A stretch of DNA of 44,935 nt from a bacterium (GCA_028719205.1 JAQUKH010000023.1:1-44935); one strand, 5' to 3'. Positions 7,564 through 16,617 are shown, counted from the first letter of the stretch. The notes: generated by a model not told the origin, from the letters alone. Translations and numbers: made by a program.

Positions 7564-8844
7564 CCCCCATCCCGCGAAAATAGCTAAAAAAGGCAAAAAC
7601 AAAAATCTTTGCCGGGCGTCGCCGAAGGAAATCAGAGTGTTCAGCTGCGAATATATCACTACTAAATGAAGAAGAACGAATGAAGATCTTTCCTTGAAGG
7701 AGAAAATAACTCCAATTCCTGTTAAAATTATAAAAGGTATATAATAAAACAGATCAATTATTTTCAAGCCATCCGGTATATTCGGCCAGCGGGTATGCGG
7801 GCTCCAGTACTGCCAGAAACGGTAAATTTTTTGCGGTAATAATTTAATAAATATTACCGGGTTTTCCCTGATCCAGTTTAATGCCTGCAGGTAATACTTT
7901 CTGTCAGCCTCTTTTTCACCAAGCCCTGAGGAAGAATTTTCCGGATCAAGGTCTGAAAGATACATATTCTGCCATGAATCTCCTTTCCATTTGGTCCAGT
8001 CTCTTTTATCTTCTCCCTGCGGGATCTCTTCTGAGAAGTAAAGGCGGGGTGAACCGCTTACAAGAACGGCATCGCCCACTGCCTGAGGGTTGTTGCTGGC
8101 AAGGAACATTCTTCCTCCGCCGGTGGCGATAGGGATAAAGCCGTGGAAAATATTCCAGTTGCGGATCATCCAGGGCGCGATAACAATTAGTGTTGTAAGC
8201 GTAATTGTTAAAAATATTTTCGAAGCCTTTTTTTCAGGAAATTGTAAAAATGCCCAGACAGGGATAATAAAAAGAAAAGAAATAAAATTCGGACGGGTTA
8301 AATTTGTTAGCCCAAGAAAGATTCCCGAGAGTATTTGGTTGCTGAGAGAAGAATTTGATTCTGTCTTCAAAAGAAAAAAGATAGTTAATAATGAAAAAAG
8401 GACGCATAAATTTTCTGTTAAAAACCAGCCTGAAACATAAATGTATGCAGGAATAGTCGCAATGATTGACAAAGAAAAAAATGGAAATAAAGAAAAATCA
8501 TTGGTTTTAAGGATATTTTGCGATAAGTTTTCGGAAGCGCGGAATGTGACAAGGCATGTTAAAAGCGCCAGAAGGATATGCCCAAGTTTAGCCATAGCAA
8601 AATTATGTCCGAAAAAAAGATAAATTAACGCGAGAAAAGCAGGATATAAAGGAGGTTTTTTAGCTGTTGGAATATTTGGCTGTGATCCAAATCCGCCGCC
8701 CTGGGAAAAATTATAACCTACTTTTTCCAGCCAATAGCCGTGGGATTCAGGCGGCCCGGAAAATCCTATAAAAAAAAATATATAAAAAAACCTGAGCAAA
8801 AATCCAATAACTAAAATTAAAGATAGCCAATATGTTTTTTTCAT
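7498..8844 (-). CDS. GT39/PMT-like membrane glycosyltransferase
   Basis: 448 residues with about ten hydrophobic segments, resembling the PMT_2/ArnT-type GT-C enzymes that move a sugar from a polyprenyl-phosphate donor onto a lipid or protein outside the cytoplasmic membrane. The first outer loop has the acidic PPESHGY and the motif PTAKKPPLYP (59-68). A second loop has SNNPQAVGD and GSPRLYFS, and late in the protein LNWIRENP. All are shared with the genes at 9965, 13645 and 29870, so these are four local paralogues. It starts nine bases after the stop of the regulatory-like lipoprotein gene, in the same operon. Its last 66 bases overlap the opposite gene. Acceptor and sugar are unknown. Confidence 0.75.
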   Translation of the reverse strand: MKKTYWLSLILVIGFLLRFFYIFFFIGFSGPPESHGYWLEKVGYNFSQGGGFGSQPNIPTAKKPPLYPAFLALIYLFFGHNFAMAKLGHILLALLTCLVTFRASENLSQNILKTNDFSLFPFFSLSIIATIPAYIYVSGWFLTENLCVLFSLLTIFFLLKTESNSSLSNQILSGIFLGLTNLTRPNFISFLFIIPVWAFLQFPEKKASKIFLTITLTTLIVIAPWMIRNWNIFHGFIPIATGGGRMFLASNNPQAVGDAVLVSGSPRLYFSEEIPQGEDKRDWTKWKGDSWQNMYLSDLDPENSSSGLGEKEADRKYYLQALNWIRENPVIFIKLLPQKIYRFWQYWSPHTRWPNIPDGLKIIDLFYYIPFIILTGIGVIFSFKERSSFVLLHLVVIYSQLNTLISFGDARQRFLFLPFLAIFAGWGLQYIIFLIKQNSRQKVDQPGK

Positions 8845-8853
8845 TTTTGTAGT

Positions 8854-9978
8854 TTAATAAAATTCCTCAACCGTAATATCAATATTATCTTTTATTTCAG
8901 CATCTTTAATAGTAAGAATGTGTTCAGGCGTGCCGTCGTAGGCCCCTACAAGGTCACCCGGGGCAAGGGGCCCGCCGAAAGTATTTCTGGCACCAACGTA
9001 ATAATTTCCTCCCCGGCTTAAAAATAGCTCATAATTTCCGTTTTTCCCGGTCACGACCGAACGATATAGAGGTTTCCCGATCATTTGACTGTCCTGATAA
9101 ACAAAGGCATAGACACCTTCTTTTGGCTGGCCTGAGCTGTCTTTAATAGTTCCACGGATAATTGTTTGTGTTTTTGCTTTTATTTCACCTGACTCAATGC
9201 TTTTTAATTTTACGGGGTCTATTTTTCCAAGAACTATATCTTCCAGGTTCGTATAATTATTTATTTTTACTTCAACCGGATTATTTTGATAATCAGTATT
9301 CAAGTCTCCTGTTTTTAATCCGCCGAATTTATCCTTGTTTAATCTTTTCCGGACAGTTATATAATATTTTCCTTCCGGTAAATCCAGCGTGAAAATTCCT
9401 GATTTATCCGGTTTGATTAAGGCGTAATAAGACGGGCCCCTAAGGTCAGTATCATTATTTATGTAGGCATAAAGAAATGTACCTTCCATATCGGTATCTT
9501 TAGAAACTATTTTTCCTTTTATTCCCGTGTTTTTTGGGGAATTTACCGAGGATTCACTTTTTATTTCCTCTAAATCCAGGTTTATTTCAAGCCATTTATT
9601 CTCTTCAACGGTAATTGGATTTTGATTATGAAGCACCTGATAGTCACCTACACGCAATGGCCCGGTTGAAGCGTAATTCCAGCGTTTCCTGGCCAGGATA
9701 AAATATTTGCCGGGTTTGGGGGAGATCGTATATTGTCCGTCGCGTCTGGTTGCCTCAGAGATACTCGCGTATTGCTTTTTATAGTTTGTATCCTCATCGG
9801 TATAAAGATAAACAAACGCCCAGTCAGTGGGTTTGCCCTGAAAGGTTACAGTGCCTTTTATTCCATAATTTTTTGTGATTTTGCCTTTAGATGATCTTTG
9901 GCAGTTAATATTAACTACTGATAGAATAATAATATTAATAAATAAAAATATTGTTTTAATAAATTTACTGTTTATCAT
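8854..9978 (-). CDS. Lipoprotein-like protein with three carboxypeptidase-regulatory-like domains
   Basis: 374 residues. The signal sequence ends NINCQRSSK, a possible though atypical lipobox that is shared with the paralogue at 27354 (LNINCYRG). Three Ig-like beta domains follow (about 38-130, 150-250, 270-372). Each carries the family signature in variant form: ILARKRWN then GPLRVGDYQ; ITVRKRLN then GGLKTGDLN; VGARNTFGGPLAPGDLVGAY. The gene overlaps the upstream GT39-like gene by 14 bases and is followed after nine bases by another, so the product is made together with two membrane glycosyltransferases. It could be an acceptor, a scaffold or an envelope structural protein; no activity can be assigned. 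Confidence 0.7.
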   Translation of the reverse strand: MINSKFIKTIFLFINIIILSVVNINCQRSSKGKITKNYGIKGTVTFQGKPTDWAFVYLYTDEDTNYKKQYASISEATRRDGQYTISPKPGKYFILARKRWNYASTGPLRVGDYQVLHNQNPITVEENKWLEINLDLEEIKSESSVNSPKNTGIKGKIVSKDTDMEGTFLYAYINNDTDLRGPSYYALIKPDKSGIFTLDLPEGKYYITVRKRLNKDKFGGLKTGDLNTDYQNNPVEVKINNYTNLEDIVLGKIDPVKLKSIESGEIKAKTQTIIRGTIKDSSGQPKEGVYAFVYQDSQMIGKPLYRSVVTGKNGNYELFLSRGGNYYVGARNTFGGPLAPGDLVGAYDGTPEHILTIKDAEIKDNIDITVEEFY

Positions 9979-11302
9979 GGATTTCCTTTTTTGATTTGTG
10001 AATATAATTATTTAAAGAATACATTCCAAGCGCGGAAAATATTAAAATATAATTGCCTGCTCTTAATCTCTGCTGAAGATCCCCGGAGTGGTAAAGAGCA
10101 ATAACAATTTGATGTATGATCAATAGATACGGAAATAAATAGTTTTTCCAATGTGCCAGGCTGGAAATGATTCCCCAAAAGAAAAATGGCAGAATAAAAA
10201 GTTCAAACAAAAAAGCAATATTCCTGAAGGGCTCAGTTAAAAAAGGGCTTACTGAGTGTCTGGAGAAGGGATGCCATAAAATTAAGAATTTCTTAAAGAG
10301 CAATTTTATATAGTTAGAAGGATTATTTTTGATCCATTGGATGGCATGTGAAAAATAACGGTCATTTATTTCCGGTTCGGTCAATGCGTCTTTTTTATTC
10401 AAGACAAGATCCTGGAACGGGGTTCCCATTTTGTCAGAAAGTTCTATCCAGTTTGAAGCATTTTCCCATCCGGGTTTTATTCCCTTTGAATAAAACCGGG
10501 CGGATCCGATCCATGGGGTCCAATTACCGTCGGCGTTTGGATTATTGCCTCCCCAAAAGCGGACCCCGCTTTCAGTATTATTATAAATAAATCTTTGATA
10601 TACCTTATAATTTCTGGCCATCCAGATTGATACAGGTATTATCATGGCAATAGTAATTATTAAAGCTGTTCTCAGCCATTTTTCCGGATAAACAAAATAT
10701 GACCAGATAAAAGCTAAAGGAAAATAAAACACTGTGCCGTATTGCAGGGAAAGCGTGGTCAATCCCAGAAATAATCCTCCAAACGCGAACGTCAGGATAT
10801 TTGAATCTTTTTTGGGTAAAATAATGAGATATACCCCCAGTGCCAGAAGAAAATACATAAATGTGTTGGATAAAAACCACCAAGAATTATAAATTAACAA
10901 AGGAGAAAAAGCGGTCAATAAGGCCGCAATACGGCTGATTTCTTCAGCCCCCTCTCCTGCACCTCCCCCTGTGTTTCTGGCAATTAAATAAACAAGCGCT
11001 GGAGTAATAGAAGAAAATACAATGAGCAGGATCCTTACTGCTGTATAATTATGCATGCCGAAAATTTTATAGATCAGGCTGATAATGAGTATGAATGCTG
11101 GAGGTTTTTTAGCTGTGGGAATATCGGGAAAATTTGAGTAACCATGCCCTGTCGCGAGATTGTAGGCGATCTTATCCAGCACAATACCATCAATCCCCGG
11201 TGAATCATTAAATCCATAATAAAGATTGAACGCAAAACGAAGGGAAAAGGCAAGAATGATAACAGCGGAAACAAATCTCCAATTTATTTTATCGACTTCC
11301 AT
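9965..11302 (-). CDS. GT39/PMT-like membrane glycosyltransferase, first gene of operon
   Basis: 445 residues from the ATG at 11302; the open frame continues to an ATG at 11362 but that would add a poor leader. A strong promoter (-35 11332-11337, -10 11309-11314) places transcription start at 11302, and paralogues begin the same way relative to the first membrane segment. Conserved features: acidic GIDG in the first loop, IPTAKKPPAF (61-70), GGNNPNADGNW, GSARFY, IQWIKNNP. About ten membrane segments. Residues near NTGGGAGEGAEE come from a repeat insertion (10947-10970). It heads the operon followed by the three-domain lipoprotein and a second enzyme of the same kind. Presumably it uses polyprenyl-phosphate sugars. 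Confidence 0.75.
   Translation of the reverse strand: MEVDKINWRFVSAVIILAFSLRFAFNLYYGFNDSPGIDGIVLDKIAYNLATGHGYSNFPDIPTAKKPPAFILIISLIYKIFGMHNYTAVRILLIVFSSITPALVYLIARNTGGGAGEGAEEISRIAALLTAFSPLLIYNSWWFLSNTFMYFLLALGVYLIILPKKDSNILTFAFGGLFLGLTTLSLQYGTVFYFPLAFIWSYFVYPEKWLRTALIITIAMIIPVSIWMARNYKVYQRFIYNNTESGVRFWGGNNPNADGNWTPWIGSARFYSKGIKPGWENASNWIELSDKMGTPFQDLVLNKKDALTEPEINDRYFSHAIQWIKNNPSNYIKLLFKKFLILWHPFSRHSVSPFLTEPFRNIAFLFELFILPFFFWGIISSLAHWKNYLFPYLLIIHQIVIALYHSGDLQQRLRAGNYILIFSALGMYSLNNYIHKSKKEIHDKQ
10947..10970. repeat. GC-rich repeat fragment inside the GT39-like gene
   Basis: On the - strand it reads gggggaggtgcaggagaggg followed by ggc, closely like the right half of the element at 4655-4693 (gggggagggcagggaggggg). 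It is translated in frame as a Gly/Glu-rich turn between two membrane segments. The paralogues lack this stretch at the same point, which supports insertion. Confidence 0.45.
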
Positions 11303-11308
11303 AAAAAA

Positions 11309-11337
11309 ATAGTAACAAATATTGTTTATAAAGTCAA
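11309..11337 (-). promoter_or_regulatory. Promoter of the GT39-lipoprotein-GT39 operon, predicted leaderless
   Basis: On the - strand: TTGACT (11337-11332), 17-base spacer, TACTAT (11314-11309) with extended-10 TG at 11317-11316. Six T bases separate the -10 box from the ATG at 11302, so the mRNA should begin at the start codon. There is no Shine-Dalgarno sequence. Confidence 0.55.
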
Positions 11338-11426
11338 TTAAATGATACAATAAAACCGTCATATTAAACCTGAATTTTGAACTAAAATGTCTTGTGAAAA
11401 TTCTATAAAAATGGGAGATCTATAAA

Positions 11427-12686
11427 TTGAGGTGGAGAAAAATTGCCCGGCATGAACTTTATTTTCCCGGGTCTGCCATTAACGCGGCGTTCAAGGCAAT
11501 ATTTACAGGAAAGATCAATAAAGGCGCCAAGATCGAAGAGTTTGAAAAGAAAATTGCTCAATATACAGGAAGAAAATATGCTCTTTCCGTTGCTTCAGGA
11601 AGAATGGCTCTTTATTTATCCTTGAAAGCCATGGCTTTTAAAAAGGGAGATGAGATCATAATCCCCAGTTTTATTACTCCTGAGGTCATTACAATGGTCC
11701 TTTGCGCGGATATGGTTCCTAAATTCGTTGATATTGAAGAATTTACCTATAATATGTCTCCGCGTTTACTGGAGGAAAAGATATCCGGTAAGACGAAGGC
11801 TATACTTTTAACTCATTTATTTGGCCAGCCCTGTGATATCGGGAAAATTTTAAAAATTGCCGAAAAATATAATCTTCAAATAATAGAAGATTCCGCGCAG
11901 GCTTTTGGCGCGGAGTATAAGGGACAGAAAACCGGGAGTTTTGGAGAAATAAGTTATTTCAGCCTGGGTCTGGTAAAAAATGTAAATTGTTTAGGCGGCG
12001 GAATAATTGTTACCGACAAAAAATATCTTTATGAGAATATAAAAAAAATGACGGAAGAATATGAATTCCCGGGTTTTATTAGAATGATCAGATTATTTTT
12101 TACCGCTCTTTTAGTAAAGATTTGTACCTCTCCCTTTATTTTCAGTTTTTTAATTTATCCGGTATTGTGGTTTTTCAGTAAATTTGGAGGAAATCCCGCG
12201 GATAAAATGTTTGATGAAAATTATGATGAGCTGGCTATGAGAAAAATTCCAGAGCATTACAAACTGAAATTTACCAACCTACAGGCGGCTATAGGGATAG
12301 AACAGATAAAAAATCTGGATATAATGAACGATAAAAGAATAACAAATGCCAATTATTTGGATCAATTTTTAAAAGATGAAAAAGTAATAGGCCTTCCCCA
12401 AATTATTCCAAATTGTAAAAGCATATATCTGAATTATTGTATAAGGATTGAAAACAGAGAAAAGATCATTAGAAAACTTTTTGAATACGGTATAGATGCT
12501 ACCAGAGGATATTTAAATGATTGCTCCGGTGAAGAAATATTTAAAGAATTTAACACTGAAAGCCCTGATTCAAAAAAACTTTACCATACAGGAATGTATT
12601 TACCCGTTTATCCGGCTCTTAAAAAAAAGGATATGGAATTCATAGCGGGAATTTTAAAAAAAGTGGTATATGAAAATAACCGTTAA
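11427..12686 (+). CDS. DegT/DnrJ/EryC1-family aminotransferase
   Basis: 419-residue PLP enzyme of the sugar aminotransferase family. Features: SVASGRMALYLSLKA near the N-terminus (cofactor phosphate region), GDEIIIPSFITPEV, the IIEDSAQAFGAEY segment with the PLP-pyridine Asp, and Lys184 in FSLGLVKNVN followed by GGG, the expected Schiff-base lysine. An unusual hydrophobic stretch (about 212-255) sits between the lysine and the C-terminal domain, so membrane contact is possible. The start is TTG at 11427, with GGGAGA at 11413-11418 in front; no ATG in frame fits. The radical SAM gene downstream overlaps by 17 bases. Family members make amino sugars, but some act on other carbonyls; the substrate is not visible here. 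Confidence 0.8.
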   Translation: MRWRKIARHELYFPGSAINAAFKAIFTGKINKGAKIEEFEKKIAQYTGRKYALSVASGRMALYLSLKAMAFKKGDEIIIPSFITPEVITMVLCADMVPKFVDIEEFTYNMSPRLLEEKISGKTKAILLTHLFGQPCDIGKILKIAEKYNLQIIEDSAQAFGAEYKGQKTGSFGEISYFSLGLVKNVNCLGGGIIVTDKKYLYENIKKMTEEYEFPGFIRMIRLFFTALLVKICTSPFIFSFLIYPVLWFFSKFGGNPADKMFDENYDELAMRKIPEHYKLKFTNLQAAIGIEQIKNLDIMNDKRITNANYLDQFLKDEKVIGLPQIIPNCKSIYLNYCIRIENREKIIRKLFEYGIDATRGYLNDCSGEEIFKEFNTESPDSKKLYHTGMYLPVYPALKKKDMEFIAGILKKVVYENNR

Positions 12687-13698
12687 AAATAAATTTAAAG
12701 CCGTCCTCTCAGTCGCAAAAGCCTATGTATTAAAAAAGCCAGTTCCTTTGAGTGTTGTGCTGACAACTAACACAAGATGTAATTATAGTTGCGGGTACTG
12801 CAAAATGTGGACGAGAAAAGAAGAATTGAACACTATTCAGATAAAAAACCTGATAGATGAATTAGCGGCAATGGGAACTTGCAGGTTAAGTTTTACCGGA
12901 GGGGAACCGCTTTTAAGGGATGATATCGGCCAGTTGATAGATTATGCCAAATCAAAAGGATTTTATCTGACTCTTAACAGCAACGGGTCGCTGGTGGAAA
13001 GTAAAATTGGTGAGCTTAGAAATCTTGACCTTTTAATTTTATCTTTTGATGGTGAGGAATCTATTCATAACCTTCAAAAAATAGATGGCGCTTACACTAA
13101 AGTGATTGCTGCCATAAAGATCGCGAAGTCGCATGGGGTCAAAGTTTGGACAACCACAACCATTACTAAACATAATCTTCATTCTATTGATTTCATAATA
13201 AAAAAAGCCATAGAAATGCAATTTAATCCGGTTTTCCAGCTGTTGCATCACGCTGAGAGTATTGCCGGCAATACTGACCATCTCCTTGCGTCTAAAGATG
13301 ATTATAAGAAGGTTTTGATGAAACTTATAGAATATAAAAAAAAATATAAAGATCTAATTGTAAACAGCAAAAAATATTTTGAGATTTTACTGAATTGGCC
13401 GGATTATAGTAAACCGGTGCGGGAAGACAATACTTATGCTTTATCAAAAATTAAGTGTTGGGCAGGCAGGCTTTATTGCCACATAGACGCGACTGGCGGG
13501 GTTTATCCCTGTCAACAGCTTATCGGGGTGGTAGATGCCCCGAATTTTCTAAACATAGGATTTAAAAAAGCATTTTACAGTATTTCTAAAACCAAATGTA
13601 AAATGTGCATAGCGGGAGATTACCTGGAAAATAATCTTCTTTTTTCATTGGACATCTGCTCGATTAGAAATGCTCTCAATAAATTTGCTGATACTTAG
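12670..13698 (+). CDS. Radical SAM/SPASM-type enzyme
   Basis: 342 residues. The SAM-cluster motif is C37-x3-C41-x2-C44 (CNYSCGYC), with FTGGEPLLRDD for SAM binding. A C-terminal Cys group (KCWAGRLYC, YPCQQ, CKMC) resembles a twitch/SPASM domain binding extra Fe-S clusters. SPASM enzymes modify peptides, proteins or small molecules; no precursor peptide is seen beside it. It starts inside the end of the DegT gene, so the two are translated together and may act on one substrate. The last 54 bases overlap the converging GT39-like gene. Confidence 0.8.
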   Translation: MKITVKNKFKAVLSVAKAYVLKKPVPLSVVLTTNTRCNYSCGYCKMWTRKEELNTIQIKNLIDELAAMGTCRLSFTGGEPLLRDDIGQLIDYAKSKGFYLTLNSNGSLVESKIGELRNLDLLILSFDGEESIHNLQKIDGAYTKVIAAIKIAKSHGVKVWTTTTITKHNLHSIDFIIKKAIEMQFNPVFQLLHHAESIAGNTDHLLASKDDYKKVLMKLIEYKKKYKDLIVNSKKYFEILLNWPDYSKPVREDNTYALSKIKCWAGRLYCHIDATGGVYPCQQLIGVVDAPNFLNIGFKKAFYSISKTKCKMCIAGDYLENNLLFSLDICSIRNALNKFADT

Positions 13699-14988
13699 CG
13701 CCGCGAATATACTTAGAAAAGGGGTTATTATTAACCTTTGCTGAGCATCACCGTAATATATTAAAGATCCGATAATGGAATGTGTAATGGTAAGATACAG
13801 GATCAGATATTTTTTCCAAAAAGTTAACGATAAGTAAATTCCATAAACAAATAACGGGAAAATAAAACTGTAAAAGATTATTGCCGCTGACCGGTAATTA
13901 TTTGCCAGTTTTGGAAACGCGGAATGCGGATTAAGCGGTTCCCAGAAATGGTAAAATTTTTTCGGTAAAAGCTTAAGAAAGTCTTTAGGGTTTTCCCTGA
14001 TCCAGTTTAATCCTGCTTTGTAATTGAGTAAATTAATTTCATAGTCGTTATAATCTTTCTTCTCGCTGAATAAAAGGTCCAGCCAAAGATAATCAGCCTC
14101 GCCTGCCCAGCTTTCCCAATCCGGAGAATCGCCCCACCCGCGGTTGGTATTAGAGAAATAAAAACGGGGAGAGCCGCTTGAAGGTGTCCAGAATCCGTCA
14201 GCCCGCGGATTGTTCGAACCGCGGAACCGGTATCCGCCGTTTGTTACTATCGGAATAAATTTTTTATAGGCAATATAATTGCGTATTGTCCATATTGAAA
14301 TGGTTAAGGTCATGGCCAGCAATACAGTAGACGCGATTTTTACGGTATTTTTCCGGTTTTGCCGGAAAATGATCAATCCCCAGATAAAAATATAGGGATA
14401 AAAAAGAAATGTATTGTAACCCATAGAAAGGCCTACGAGCCCCCAGAATACTCCGGATAGGATTTGATTCCTGAGCGACGGATCTTCGATTGTCTTAAGG
14501 CAGAAAAATACTGCAAGTGAAATAAATAAATAAACCATTATGTGCGCCAGGATCCATGATGAAATGAAGATAAGCAATGGGTCTATGCTTACTAATATGG
14601 AAGAAATTAAAGCGATTTTTCCGTTTGCTAATTTTTTGGTAATAAAATATATCAGGACCGTACATATCCCGCCAATCAGGATTTGAACAACTCTCAAAGC
14701 GAGAAAATTTCCCTTGCCAAAAAAAATAGAAACCAGGGCCATAAAATATGGATAAACAGGAGGTTTTTTGGTCGTAGGGATCCCTTCCTTGATAACAAAA
14801 CCAAAACCATCGACAATATTAGCTGCCACCCTCTGGTAAAATACTTCATCCATTCCGGGCAGGGTATTAAATCCGGACAAAAAATAGGTATAGAAAAATC
14901 TTATGGTAACCGCGAAAAGGAAAATAAAAATTAAAATATTCCTTTCCTTAAAACCTGTGAAATATTTTTCTGAATTCTGTGTGGTCAT
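13645..14988 (-). CDS. GT39/PMT-like membrane glycosyltransferase
   Basis: 447 residues, third copy of the local family. First-loop acidic pair D47-E48 in PGMDEVFYQR, PTTKKPPVYP (71-80), GSNNPRADGFWTP, GSPRFYFS, LNWIRENPKDFLKLLPKK and about ten membrane segments. It follows the cysteine-desulfurase-like gene by two bases and is last in the operon that begins at 20273. The sequence is closest in feel to the protein at 7498. A role in attaching a sugar to the product of this operon is a guess from position. Confidence 0.75.
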   Translation of the reverse strand: MTTQNSEKYFTGFKERNILIFIFLFAVTIRFFYTYFLSGFNTLPGMDEVFYQRVAANIVDGFGFVIKEGIPTTKKPPVYPYFMALVSIFFGKGNFLALRVVQILIGGICTVLIYFITKKLANGKIALISSILVSIDPLLIFISSWILAHIMVYLFISLAVFFCLKTIEDPSLRNQILSGVFWGLVGLSMGYNTFLFYPYIFIWGLIIFRQNRKNTVKIASTVLLAMTLTISIWTIRNYIAYKKFIPIVTNGGYRFRGSNNPRADGFWTPSSGSPRFYFSNTNRGWGDSPDWESWAGEADYLWLDLLFSEKKDYNDYEINLLNYKAGLNWIRENPKDFLKLLPKKFYHFWEPLNPHSAFPKLANNYRSAAIIFYSFIFPLFVYGIYLSLTFWKKYLILYLTITHSIIGSLIYYGDAQQRLIITPFLSIFAALSISKFIESISNRADVQ

Positions 14989-14990
14989 AA

Positions 14991-16184
14991 TTAGTAATAT
15001 TGCATAATTTTTTTAAAAGTTTCATAAAAAATATCTATTTCTTCTCTGGTATTATAGACCTGAAATGATATCCTGGCCGAAGCAGATTTATGTTCCTGAT
15101 TAAACCATGAATGGACGCAATGGACACCGGCGCGAACCATGATATTATTCGCTTCGTCGATTATCTGAGCTAACTGTATGGAATCGAATTTGGGGCAGAT
15201 AAAGTTAAAAATATTTCCTCTTAACTCTGCATCTTTGGGCCCGATTATTTCAATATTTTCTTGAGACATTTTTTGAGTTAAATATCTATTAAGCCCGGTG
15301 ACATGTTGATGGATTTTTTCAATACCGATATTTTCAATAAAATTGATCGCCTCGGAAAAACCTGTTACACCGGGATAATTTTGGATTCCTGCCTCAAATT
15401 TGTCAGGTAACGGGGAAATAACAAAATCAATATTATTAACATCTTCCGCGGTTTCACCCCCTACGATAAAAGGAGCGAGATTTTCTAAAAGGTGTTTTTT
15501 TCCATAAAGGATTCCGACGCCGGGAGGGCCGAATATTTTATGCGCTGAGAAAACAAAAAAATCCGCGTCCAAATTCTGTATATCTATTTTATGATGTGTG
15601 ACGCTTTGCGCTCCGTCCAAAAGGACCTGTGCCCCGTATCTGTGCGCGAGAGAAATTATTTCTTTCACGGGGAATGTCGCTCCGGTTAAATTTGACGTAT
15701 GAAGAATGCTTATTAGCGTGATTTTATTATTTTTCAGGACATTCTCAAGTATATCGAGATCAAAGGTCAGGTTGTTATTGACCGGAAGAATTTTATGAAT
15801 AATTTCCTTTCCTGAAGCAAGCCTCATCCAGGGTAAAAAATTCGAATTATGCTCAATATTGGTAGTAAGAACGATATCATTTTTTTTAAAAGGGAAGCTA
15901 TAGCTGATAAGATTGATGGCCTCGGTGGTATTTTTAGTAAAAATGATCTCCGCGGGGGATCCCGCGTTAATGAATTTCCGGACCTTATCACGTCCTTTTT
16001 CATAGGCCTCAGTCGTTTTCCTGCTGAAAGAATGACTTCCGCGTTTATGGCAGCCGGAAAAACTATAATATTCATTCATTGCCTCGATAACGCGATAGGG
16101 TTTAAGTGTTGTGCACGCGCTGTCAAAATATATAACTTTTTTATCTTTTAAGGCGGGGAATTCATTACGGATGTTATTATTCAT
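14991..16184 (-). CDS. SufS-like cysteine desulfurase (class V aminotransferase fold)
   Basis: 397-residue PLP enzyme. Visible features: DSACTTLKP at the N-terminus, IEHNSNFLPW, the LLDGAQSVTHHKID segment with Asp190, Lys216 in SAHKIFGP as the PLP lysine, and the active-site Cys356 in RAGVHCVH, corresponding to the persulfide cysteine of group II (SufS/CsdA) enzymes. Family members take sulfur from cysteine as a persulfide. There is no SufU, SufE or SufBCD here; instead it lies in an operon with a PP-loop ATPase and an adenylating enzyme, so it may be a dedicated sulfur donor. It could also serve Fe-S assembly. Confidence 0.8.
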   Translation of the reverse strand: MNNNIRNEFPALKDKKVIYFDSACTTLKPYRVIEAMNEYYSFSGCHKRGSHSFSRKTTEAYEKGRDKVRKFINAGSPAEIIFTKNTTEAINLISYSFPFKKNDIVLTTNIEHNSNFLPWMRLASGKEIIHKILPVNNNLTFDLDILENVLKNNKITLISILHTSNLTGATFPVKEIISLAHRYGAQVLLDGAQSVTHHKIDIQNLDADFFVFSAHKIFGPPGVGILYGKKHLLENLAPFIVGGETAEDVNNIDFVISPLPDKFEAGIQNYPGVTGFSEAINFIENIGIEKIHQHVTGLNRYLTQKMSQENIEIIGPKDAELRGNIFNFICPKFDSIQLAQIIDEANNIMVRAGVHCVHSWFNQEHKSASARISFQVYNTREEIDIFYETFKKIMQYY

Positions 16185-16192
16185 TTTTATTC

Positions 16193-16558
16193 CTAAATAA
16201 AAGCAATTATAGCATAAATAATAAGGCTTAATGCCGACAAGATTGAGATAATAAGAAATGAATCAAAATATTTAAAAAAATAGCCTGAAACACGGGGAGA
16301 GAAGCGGAATATTTTTCCCGCGAAGCGGGATTTTATTTCAGCCGGGAGCAGAGTCAGCCGGCTGCTTTCCAAAAGAAAAATCAACCAGAAAGAAACCAGT
16401 ATTTTTTTTGTAGTATTCAGGTCACTTTTAAAGAGGCTCCAGATGGCAATAAAAACTGTCACTGTTCCCAAATAACCCATAAAAAGGAATAAATAAACAA
16501 GCGATTTAATTTTTCCAGCCTGCATAGTTTTATCGATTTTCCCGCAGCAAATGGCCAT
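16193..16558 (-). CDS. Small membrane protein of unknown family
   Basis: 121 residues with about three membrane segments (near 20-42, 51-66 and 98-120). An alternative start at Met12 (16525) would give MQAGKIKSL and still keep all segments. I do not recognise the family. It lies 34 bases after the PP-loop gene and 8 bases before the desulfurase-like gene, on the same strand, so it is part of the operon. It could anchor the soluble enzymes to the membrane, but this is speculation. Confidence 0.5.
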   Translation of the reverse strand: MAICCGKIDKTMQAGKIKSLVYLFLFMGYLGTVTVFIAIWSLFKSDLNTTKKILVSFWLIFLLESSRLTLLPAEIKSRFAGKIFRFSPRVSGYFFKYFDSFLIISILSALSLIIYAIIAFI

Positions 16559-16574
16559 AATATAAATCCGAACT

Positions 16575-16617
16575 CCCCCAACCCCCTCTTTAATTAAAGA
16601 GGAGGACTAAGGGGGCG
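16575..16617. repeat. Palindromic repeat at the end of the PP-loop gene
   Basis: A perfect 18-bp palindrome (cctctttaattaaagagg, 16585-16602) flanked by C-rich and G-rich arms (cccccaaccccc and aggactaaggggg). It supplies the last codons and stop of the PP-loop gene (tail KRPLSPPL). Elements with this AT core and C/G-run arms are spread through many bacterial genomes as small mobile palindromes. Confidence 0.6.

Noticed and set aside
11303-11362. N-terminal extension of the GT39-like gene to the ATG at 11362
   Set aside because: It would run through a strong promoter, and the paralogues start close to the first membrane segment as the 11302 start does.
11363-11426. Promoter for the DegT gene (TTGAAC at 11377, TATAAA at 11404)
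   Set aside because: The spacing is 21 bases, outside the workable range, so I do not call it.
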